DNA of 11,090 nt, taken from an uncultured bacterium (GTDB lineage Bacteria; Patescibacteriota; Minisyncoccia; Phycocordibacterales; UBA918). The stretch's first letter is position 1. Every line of letters starts with the position of its first letter. Positions 1 to 5,432 of the stretch are shown here, piece by piece. The notes under the pieces were generated by a model, which saw only the letters and a list, made by a program, of their open reading frames with translations, had not been told where the DNA came from and made no database searches. The position numbers and the translations under genes are program-made. The DNA is taken from the NCBI GenBank assembly GCA_903839715.1, contig CAIMDH010000119.1, forward strand, positions 1 through 11,090. The letters are read 5' to 3'.

Positions 1-536
1 CCACTAAGGCTAGTTGAGGTAACACCATTATTGATACTCAAACTAGTGATACCGTTAGTAGACCATGTAAGTGTACTTGAACCACCAGTTGAGACAGTTG
101 CTGGACTAGCGGTAAAGGTTACGTTATTGGCACAGGTAATTACCACAGGTGGTAAACAAAGCACTGTAACACTAGTTGTACAATTAGATCTACCATCTGC
201 TGATAAAGCAACTAAGGTGTAGGTGGTATCGGACTGGACATTATTAAATACCTTTGAACCAGATAACTGGCTTTCAGAAACACCGTTAATTGTAACAGAG
301 GCATAACCTTCAGTAACCCATGTAATAGTTACACTTGAACCGGCCGTAACAGTCAACAAATTTGCGCTCACAGTACACGAACTGGCTTCTGCTGTATTTG
401 GAACAAAAGTTTTTAACTCTTGATACGGGTTATAATTTCCAAAATTTAACGCGGTAAGTGCTATAACAAAAATCACAATCACTTGTGTCATTTTCTTTAT
501 ATACGTAAAATTCATACTAAACAATTTAAAATTCAT
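1..536 (-). CDS. Secreted Ig-like repeat surface protein, 5' part only
   Basis: Reading the minus strand from an ATG at 536, the frame stays open to the left edge (178 codons plus two bases), so the C-terminus is missing. The product starts with a short basic stretch (KK at residues 14-15), a hydrophobic core at about 17-30 and a plausible signal peptidase site after AEA (residue 51). Two related Ig-like/beta-sandwich repeats follow, from about Cys54 and Cys135. Both carry a GSS...TW..T.G..S...IN.GV pattern ending in LSG, so the second is cut off mid-domain. Composition is rich in Ser, Thr, Val and Asn, as in adhesive exported proteins. A sortase gene lies 201 nt upstream on the same strand, so this may be a sortase substrate, but any sorting signal would be outside the window. 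The start is uncertain: in-frame ATGs also exist at 593, 563, 515 and 491. I prefer 536 because a GGTGGGAG purine stretch precedes it; 515 gives the neatest signal peptide. No specific function is recognised. Confidence 0.8.
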   Translation of the reverse strand, partial: MNFKLFSMNFTYIKKMTQVIVIFVIALTALNFGNYNPYQELKTFVPNTAEASSCTVSANLLTVTAGSSVTITWVTEGYASVTINGVSESQLSGSKVFNNVQSDTTYTLVALSADGRSNCTTSVTVLCLPPVVITCANNVTFTASPATVSTGGSSTLTWSTNGITSLSINNGVTSTSLS

Positions 537-686
537 AATTTTTATACTCCCACCTACACCCATGTACGCAAGAGTAAATAAAATCACGACCATTGATATG
601 TTACGCAGAAAAGAACATTTAAGTTAGAGCTGCTTGAGTTGCAAGAGATCCAAAATAATTAGTATTAGAACAAGAGTTGAAAAAAC

Positions 687-713
687 AATATAGTATATAT
701 TGACTTTTGTCAA
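687..713 (-). promoter_or_regulatory. Candidate promoter of the Ig-like surface protein
   Basis: On the minus strand a perfect -35 hexamer TTGACA (708-713) is followed by AT-rich sequence. Possible -10 hexamers are TATATT after 15 nt (687-692) or TATTGT after 17 nt. The spacing is not ideal and the -10 choice is open. If used, the transcript would have a leader of roughly 140 nt before the ATG at 536, unlike the leaderless genes elsewhere in the window. Confidence 0.4.
700..713. repeat. Perfect palindrome TTGAC-TTTT-GTCAA over a -35 box
   Basis: The plus strand reads TTGAC (700-704), a 4-nt centre, then GTCAA (709-713). The palindrome coincides with the TTGACA -35 hexamer of the surface-protein promoter. 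A second, overlapping inverted repeat is GACTT (702-706) with AAGTC (712-716). No T-run follows on either strand, so it is not a terminator. It could be an operator, or simply two opposed -35-like hexamers. Confidence 0.4.
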
Positions 714-737
714 GTCTAAGCGTGACCTTCCTTTTTT

Positions 738-1430
738 CTAATAGGGGCGTATCTCCAAGAAGTCTGCTTCCACAATATAACGATCATCAACTGACCCAAA
801 ACTATTACATGTAGCCAAGAAAAGCTTCTTTACGGAACCAGCAATCGGCACAGTGACATCTTGTGCACGTGCTCGATAAACCTTCTCTACTCGGTATACA
901 TACTTTCCTTCAGGTGAATCAATAACAATCTCGTCACCCCATTTGAGATTTTGAATACCATTTAACGCTTGGAAATTTTTGTTACGAACTACTGGCAAGT
1001 AACTGGAATGACCGAGAATAAAGACCGTCCCCAATTGTTCCAATGTTGCAGAATCAGGATGACGTACAACTCCTTCACGTAGAGCTGCATCTAAATCCGA
1101 CACGTTTCGTGACGTTGGGTTTAAGACCGAAATAACTGTATTAAGTACCGGAATCCTTAATGTCAGTGGGTAAACTGGTGATACCGGAAGGACTTCAGGT
1201 AGTGGCTGAGCCTCTGAAGATTCAACTTCTGAGATAACCTCATTTACTTGAGACTCAGAAACACGAGTTTCAGTCACAGGCGCTTCTGCTGGCAGTATTA
1301 GTTCTGGTAAAAAATCCAACCAAGACAAAATTGCATAAGAACTTAAAAACACCGCAAAAAATGCTGTCAAAAATGCTACCTTTCGCACCAAGAGTGCGTC
1401 CACGAATTGTGACCATGAGTGAACTTCCAT
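738..1430 (-). CDS. Sortase-family transpeptidase, membrane anchored
   Basis: The 230-residue product has an N-terminal membrane anchor (about residues 16-38), a Pro/Glu/Ser-rich linker (about 45-85) and a C-terminal sortase domain. The catalytic set is visible: His141 in ILGHSS, Cys208 in FLATCNS and Arg217 in DDRYIV. Sortases cleave a C-terminal sorting motif in an exported protein and join it to a cell-surface amine. The compact domain resembles class D/E-like sortases; the class is a guess. The enzyme should sit on the outer face of the cytoplasmic membrane. A GTG at 1448 would extend the protein by six residues, but it lies at the edge of an extended -10 promoter element, so the ATG at 1430 is the likely start of a leaderless message. 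The Ig-like surface protein downstream on the same strand is a natural substrate candidate. The sortase call is firm; the substrate is inferred. Confidence 0.9.
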   Translation of the reverse strand: MEVHSWSQFVDALLVRKVAFLTAFFAVFLSSYAILSWLDFLPELILPAEAPVTETRVSESQVNEVISEVESSEAQPLPEVLPVSPVYPLTLRIPVLNTVISVLNPTSRNVSDLDAALREGVVRHPDSATLEQLGTVFILGHSSYLPVVRNKNFQALNGIQNLKWGDEIVIDSPEGKYVYRVEKVYRARAQDVTVPIAGSVKKLFLATCNSFGSVDDRYIVEADFLEIRPY

Positions 1431-1438
1431 ATGCTTAT

Positions 1439-1466
1439 ATGATAGCACATTTTATAAAAAAGTCAA
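1439..1466 (-). promoter_or_regulatory. Sortase promoter, leaderless type
   Basis: The minus strand has -35 TTGACT (1461-1466), a 16-nt spacer and -10 TATCAT (1439-1444). The -10 is extended by TGTGC immediately upstream. The ATG at 1430 begins 8 nt after the -10, about where transcription should start, so the mRNA is predicted to have almost no leader. Confidence 0.7.
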
Positions 1467-1483
1467 TATAAGGCTGTATTTCA

Positions 1484-1511
1484 TTGACATCTTTACTCAG
1501 TGTGGTAGGGT
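1484..1511 (+). promoter_or_regulatory. CARDB-protein promoter, leaderless type
   Basis: A perfect -35 TTGACA (1484-1489), a 16-nt spacer and a weak -10 TAGGGT (1506-1511), extended by TGTGG, precede the ATG at 1518 by 6 nt. The predicted +1 coincides with the A of the start codon. Its -35 lies 17 bp from the -35 of the divergent sortase promoter. Confidence 0.6.
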
Positions 1512-1517
1512 TTTTTA

Positions 1518-2567
1518 ATGAATAACGTTACACCCGAACGCAAAGAGAGCGTCTTGAAGTCTTTAGCTCTAATTGGTCTATTTGGTATTGTCATTTTTAT
1601 TGCCTGGGTATCTGTACAGATAGTCTCTATCTTCCCTACCGCTCTGCAATCGTTAGCTTCTATAGCTGAAACTGTATATACATACAATCCAAACACACTA
1701 AAAGATATAACTATTACTCCCACTACTGAACCAATCATTTCTGGCACTAAGCACACTTTGCGTTGGGAACAGCCGTACAAAAATGGTATGTATAGCTTTA
1801 CCTATAAATGCCGTGATGGTATTTCCGTAGAAATTGCGACCAGCGAAAGCAACTTCACAGAAGCTGAGTGTGAAAAAAAATATAACCTTGGCACTGTCAA
1901 TAATGCTGATATCGTCATTAACTCAGAAAAACAAGCTGAAGTTGATTTTGATTACACGTTGTCATATTTCAAAACTAACGCTACCAAAGAAAGTATCTCA
2001 ACTGACGACTCCCTTACTGTAATCAACACTCGTTTCGCCACCACAACACCAACAGTCCCTAAAGTAACAGTAAACGACGAAGCGATTACCCCTACCACCC
2101 CGAATGTTACCAAGCCAATTTCAGTCATTGTCCCGACCAAACCTCCTGTCCGCCCTAAAGTAACAGACCAATCCGACAACGTTTTATACATTCCCACCTC
2201 CGATCCAAAAGGATTCACTGACTTAGTGGTTACGTATCTTGGTATTGGCGAAAAGAATACTGCTGGACAATTCATAAATAATGGTTTTTTGCGGCAAAAT
2301 GCTACTGGTGCTATCCAATTCTCGGTACAAAACATCGGTACAAAAACTTCAAAAGACTGGGCTTTTACCACAAAGCTTCCTGGTGACATTTCATACACCT
2401 CACCCACCCAATCTCCTCTTAAGCCAAATGAGCGAGCAAAAATGATCATTGCCTTCCCTGTCGTTTCTGGTACTCACTTGCAAAGTTTTTCAATCACTGT
2501 AACAGTGCCTAATGACGTTAAACATAGCAACGATACAATTACCTGGACAACTGCAGTTCTAAAATAA
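1518..2567 (+). CDS. Membrane-anchored extracytoplasmic protein with CARDB-like domain
   Basis: The 349-residue product has a short charged N-terminus and one membrane segment (about residues 14-39) with no obvious cleavage site, so it is probably a signal anchor. A beta-rich region (about 60-170) contains two Cys (98, 118). A Thr/Pro/Val-rich linker (about 171-230) leads to a C-terminal domain (about 233-349) that looks CARDB-like: it opens with DLVV and has the core QFSVQNIGTKTSKDW followed by a PLKPNERAKM turn. Such folds are adhesion or protein-interaction modules on the cell surface; no catalytic residues are evident. This is the only plus-strand gene, divergent from the sortase and convergent with gyrB, with a terminator 13 nt beyond its stop. 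No Shine-Dalgarno site precedes the ATG, in line with a leaderless start. Its precise role is unknown. The sortase neighbour suggests a shared envelope function, but the protein ends in TTAVLK with no hydrophobic tail, so it is not an obvious sortase substrate. Confidence 0.85.
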   Translation: MNNVTPERKESVLKSLALIGLFGIVIFIAWVSVQIVSIFPTALQSLASIAETVYTYNPNTLKDITITPTTEPIISGTKHTLRWEQPYKNGMYSFTYKCRDGISVEIATSESNFTEAECEKKYNLGTVNNADIVINSEKQAEVDFDYTLSYFKTNATKESISTDDSLTVINTRFATTTPTVPKVTVNDEAITPTTPNVTKPISVIVPTKPPVRPKVTDQSDNVLYIPTSDPKGFTDLVVTYLGIGEKNTAGQFINNGFLRQNATGAIQFSVQNIGTKTSKDWAFTTKLPGDISYTSPTQSPLKPNERAKMIIAFPVVSGTHLQSFSITVTVPNDVKHSNDTITWTTAVLK

Positions 2568-2580
2568 GTACTCGTACATA

Positions 2581-2614
2581 AAAAGCCAAGGAGCCAAAGA
2601 CTCCTCGGCTTTTT
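2581..2614. terminator. Bidirectional intrinsic terminator between convergent genes
   Basis: AAAAGCC (2581-2587) pairs with GGCTTTT (2607-2613). After one mismatch, AGGAG (2589-2593) pairs with CTCCT (2601-2605), leaving a 7-nt loop. A T-run follows on plus, and the A-run at the left becomes a T-run on minus. It can therefore end both the CARDB gene (stop 2567) and gyrB (stop 2628). Confidence 0.9.
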
Positions 2615-2627
2615 ATATGCCCATACG

Positions 2628-4748
2628 CTAAATATCTAGTCTTGCCATCTTGGCATTTGATTGGATAAATGACTTTCGACTTGGTACATCTGTACCCATC
2701 AAAACATCAAATACTTTATCTGCCAAAATCGCATCGTCGATTGCTACTTGCTTCAAGATTCGGTTTTCAGGATTCATAGTTGTCTCCCAAAGCTCTTCAG
2801 CATTCATTTCTCCGAGACCTTTGTAGCGTTGGATTCGCACACGACTATTCTTCTTAGTCACAGCTGCTTCCGTGACTTCTGTCTCTTCTCCTCCTTCTTC
2901 TTCTATAACATCTTCATTTTCAGAAGGATCAATACCCATACTCTTCAAGATTGAAAGCTTTTCGTTATCATCAAAAGCATACTGTATCTCTTTCCCCTTT
3001 TGAATTTTATAGAGCGGAGGTAATGCAATGTAGATAAAACCACCTTCAATTAGCGGTTTAAAGTAGCGATAAAAGAGTGTTAGAAGAAGCGTCCTAATGT
3101 GTGCCCCGTCGACGTCCGCGTCAGTTGCAATAATAATCTTATGGTAACGGAGCTTTGTGATATCAAACACATCACCAATCGCCGTCCCCATCGCAATTAC
3201 CACATTCTTAATCTGTTCTGAAGCAAGCATTTTATCAATACGAGCTCGTTCCACATTGAGAATTTTGCCTCGCAGTGCCAAAATTGCCTGCGTCTTGCGG
3301 TCACGTCCCATCTTAGCCGACCCTCCCGCTGAGTCTCCCTCTACAATAAACAACTCTGAATCTTCAGCGCGTTTACTTTGACAGTCAGCGAGTTTACCTG
3401 GTAGTGACATTCCTTCAAGCGCACCCTTACGAAGCACACTGTCTTTTGCAGCTTTAGCAGCTTTACGAGCTTTTACCGCAATCACCACTTTATTGATAAT
3501 CGCTTTAGCATCATCAGGATTTTCTTCAAGATACGCTGAGAAAGCTTCTCCGAAGACTGACTCTACCGCACCGCGCGCTTCGACTGACCCGAGCTTGGCC
3601 TTCGTCTGGCCCTCAAACTGAATCTCCGGCATCTTTACCGACACTACCGCAGTAATACCTTCTAGTACATCATCCCCTGTAAATCCAGTATCCTTATCTT
3701 TAACCGAGAAAAAATTATTTTTACGTGCGTAGTTGTTAAGGGTACGAGTGAGCGCTGTTTTGAATCCAGTAATATGAGTACCATGTTCTGGGTTGTAGAT
3801 ATTATTAGCAAAGGCTGAAATACGTGCCGAGATATCATCGACATACTGAACCGCAACCTCCACAGACATTACTGCCCCATCAGGCTCATTCTTCTCGACA
3901 TAAAAAATATTCTTATGTACGGGTTTTTGGTACTGATTATTGAAGGCAACTAGTGAACGCAGTCCCCCTTCAAAGTAGAAGTGCTGATGTGGAACCTCGA
4001 CATGCTCATCTGAAAGATACTGCTTACCCTTGAGGGTGTCGAGAAACTTTTGGACACCTTTATCTGTTGAAGCATGTAGTGCTGCCGCTTCACCCATTGC
4101 TAGTCGCGCATCGATAACAGTGAGTTGCATCGCCTTAACGAGGTAGGCCTGCTGACGGAGGTGATTTACAATCTTTTTGAAATCGTAGTCAGTCTCAGGG
4201 AAAATAGTAGCGTCGGCCTGGAAGGTAATAATAGTTCCCTTCATTTTTGAAGAACCTATCTTCTTAACCTTATACTTCGGTACACCAATGACGTACTCTT
4301 GCATATGATACCCCCCGTCACGATGTACTTCGGCAATAACATGCGACGAGAGAGCATTCATTACAGACACACCCACACCATGAAGACCACCTGACACCTT
4401 ATAGCCAGATCCTTCACCACCGAATTTACCACCAGCATGAAGCACTGTAAGAATCGTTTCAAGTGCCGACACTCCAGTCTGCTTATGCATATCAACCGGA
4501 ATACCACGACCATTATCAACGACACGAATGTAGCCACCCGGAAGGAGTGCTACCTCAATACGGTTAGCAAAGCCGCCCATCGCTTCATCGCGCGAGTTGT
4601 CGAACACTTCCCAAATCAAGTGATGCAGACCATCAGGACCAGTAGTACCAATATACATTCCGGGTCGTTTTCGAACCGGCTCGAGTCCTTCAAGGACCGA
4701 GATTGATGAAGCATCATAGTTACTTTTCTTCTCTTTTTTTTCTGCCAT
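2628..4748 (-). CDS. gyrB: DNA gyrase subunit B
   Basis: The 706-residue product is the ATPase and TOPRIM subunit of DNA gyrase, which with GyrA supercoils DNA in the cytoplasm. The GHKL ATPase domain shows EVFDNSRDEA (catalytic Glu47, Asn51), DNGRGIP (78-84) and GGLHGVG (120-126). The transducer domain follows (about 220-400). The TOPRIM region has EGDSAGGSA (Glu470) and the metal-binding DADVD (543-547). QRYKGLGEM (640-648) and LWETTM favour GyrB over ParE. It lacks the roughly 170-residue insert of the E. coli protein, but an acidic linker (about 606-634, many Glu) sits between TOPRIM and QRYKGLGEM where compact GyrBs have a short loop. The common DNSIDEA reads DNSRDEA. The ATG at 4748 gives a complete N-terminus, a charged lead-in followed by the conserved EGLEPVRKRPGMYIG. 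gyrA is not in the window. The gene stands alone between two terminators, so it is probably monocistronic. Confidence 0.97.
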   Translation of the reverse strand: MAEKKEKKSNYDASSISVLEGLEPVRKRPGMYIGTTGPDGLHHLIWEVFDNSRDEAMGGFANRIEVALLPGGYIRVVDNGRGIPVDMHKQTGVSALETILTVLHAGGKFGGEGSGYKVSGGLHGVGVSVMNALSSHVIAEVHRDGGYHMQEYVIGVPKYKVKKIGSSKMKGTIITFQADATIFPETDYDFKKIVNHLRQQAYLVKAMQLTVIDARLAMGEAAALHASTDKGVQKFLDTLKGKQYLSDEHVEVPHQHFYFEGGLRSLVAFNNQYQKPVHKNIFYVEKNEPDGAVMSVEVAVQYVDDISARISAFANNIYNPEHGTHITGFKTALTRTLNNYARKNNFFSVKDKDTGFTGDDVLEGITAVVSVKMPEIQFEGQTKAKLGSVEARGAVESVFGEAFSAYLEENPDDAKAIINKVVIAVKARKAAKAAKDSVLRKGALEGMSLPGKLADCQSKRAEDSELFIVEGDSAGGSAKMGRDRKTQAILALRGKILNVERARIDKMLASEQIKNVVIAMGTAIGDVFDITKLRYHKIIIATDADVDGAHIRTLLLTLFYRYFKPLIEGGFIYIALPPLYKIQKGKEIQYAFDDNEKLSILKSMGIDPSENEDVIEEEGGEETEVTEAAVTKKNSRVRIQRYKGLGEMNAEELWETTMNPENRILKQVAIDDAILADKVFDVLMGTDVPSRKSFIQSNAKMARLDI

Positions 4749-4781
4749 GCTGAAATTACTAAACTCTTTAAATACTCGCCA

Positions 4782-4790
4782 ATCATATCA
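4782..4790 (-). promoter_or_regulatory. Candidate gyrB promoter (extended -10)
   Basis: The minus strand carries TGATATGAT, an extended -10 (TGn plus TATGAT, 4782-4787), in the short gap between the upstream terminator and gyrB. No convincing -35 lies 16-17 nt upstream. Transcription would begin near 4775, leaving a leader of about 27 nt with no clear Shine-Dalgarno site. Confidence 0.4.
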
Positions 4791-4825
4791 GAAATTAGCG
4801 CGTTCGTCCTCTCATACTCCCTTAG

Positions 4826-4854
4826 TAAAAAACCGCCCCAAAAGAACGGTTTTT
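4826..4854 (-). terminator. Intrinsic terminator ending the phe/membrane-protein block
   Basis: AAAAACCG (4828-4835) pairs with CGGTTTTT (4847-4854): an 8-bp stem with an 11-nt loop. Read on minus, the second arm runs into a six-T tract. It lies 15 nt beyond the stop of the small membrane-protein gene and upstream of gyrB. Confidence 0.85.
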
Positions 4855-4869
4855 AAGCCTATAATTGAT

Positions 4870-5265
4870 TTAGACAGAAGCTAGGTAGGCAGTCAATAGG
4901 ATACTATTTGAAGCTGTAGCCAACCACAACGTGAGACTTTCGACTCGCTGCCCGCAAATGAGACACTTTAGAGACAATACACCTGCCAAAAAAGTCCCCG
5001 TCGTCCATCCATCCAGCCATGCATCTGAGACCAAGAACGCTACAGTCGTAACTCCTAAGAGAGAGTAGTTAATACCCACTCCAAGCGCGACACCCAGAAA
5101 GACGGTCAGTACTCGAATCACGCGAGAATCATATGTTTCAACTAAATAAATCAAGGAAGCTAAAGTGATGCTGGCCGGGATAGACCACAACGTATCAAGG
5201 AGCTCTCTTAGCCATAGTATCGAGTAGAAGAAAATCAAGAGTAGATTTACTACAAACAAAATCAT
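4870..5265 (-). CDS. Small polytopic membrane protein, unknown function
   Basis: The 131-residue product is very hydrophobic, with about four or five membrane segments (roughly residues 1-19, 26-43, 50-80 as one or two passes, and 108-129). A CLIC motif (Cys101, Cys104) lies just before the last segment and could bind metal or be redox-active; this is speculation. I do not recognise the family. The frame can start at a TTG at 5304, adding 13 residues, but the ATG at 5265 is preceded by AGGAGG at a 4-nt spacing, the only strong Shine-Dalgarno site noted in the window, so I use that start. It follows pheT by 75 nt on the same strand and ends at a terminator, so it is probably the last gene of the pheS-pheT transcript. 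A direct link to aminoacylation is not implied. Confidence 0.75.
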   Translation of the reverse strand: MILFVVNLLLIFFYSILWLRELLDTLWSIPASITLASLIYLVETYDSRVIRVLTVFLGVALGVGINYSLLGVTTVAFLVSDAWLDGWTTGTFLAGVLSLKCLICGQRVESLTLWLATASNSILLTAYLASV

Positions 5266-5269
5266 ATAT

Positions 5270-5275
5270 CCTCCT
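5270..5275 (-). promoter_or_regulatory. Strong Shine-Dalgarno site AGGAGG
   Basis: AGGAGG on the minus strand, followed by ATAT and then the ATG at 5265. It decides the start of the small membrane protein and shows that the host probably retains canonical anti-SD initiation alongside the leaderless genes. Confidence 0.8.
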
Positions 5276-5432
5276 GTAAAGAATAAAAAGGACCACTTAC
5301 TCAACCAAAGCTACTTTAAAATACAATCCCTGTAAAGGCCTTACCTGGATTCGAAGCCGGCTGTAGAAATTGCAGTATACACTTTATCCATTACTGACTG
5401 TAACTCTATATCAGTTAGAGTCTTTACAGGAG
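5271..5432 (-). promoter_or_regulatory. Long-range RNA complementarity: pheT 3' end to downstream SD
   Basis: In the minus-strand transcript, CTCCTGTAAAGA inside pheT (5421-5432) is perfectly complementary to TCTTTACAGGAG (5271-5282), which contains most of the membrane-protein SD. A second partial target, CCTTTACAGGG (5328-5338), lies just after the pheT stop and could compete through 9 bp. The geometry would suit coupling of downstream translation to ribosomes clearing pheT. It may be chance, because the pheT segment encodes the conserved SPVKTL of the C-terminal domain. Confidence 0.3.

Noticed and set aside
31..222. Plus-strand open frame of 63 codons
   Set aside because: It lies antisense to the Ig-like surface protein, whose frame has a signal peptide and repeating domain pattern; the plus frame is a shadow.
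1493..1780. Minus-strand open frame with a hydrophobic start
   Set aside because: It overlaps the CARDB gene's N-terminus antisense, spans that gene's promoter and start, and shows no family signature.
1952..2449. Minus-strand open frame of 165 codons
   Set aside because: Antisense to the linker and CARDB-like domain; its content mirrors the Thr/Pro-rich codons of the real gene.
2628..4748. ParE (topoisomerase IV) instead of GyrB
   Set aside because: QRYKGLGEM with LWETTM, and GYKVSGGLHGVG in the ATPase domain, favour GyrB; only the absence of gyrA nearby leaves slight doubt.
5266..5304. TTG start for the small membrane protein
   Set aside because: The AGGAGG lies inside this extension and points to the ATG at 5265; nothing supports initiation at the TTG.
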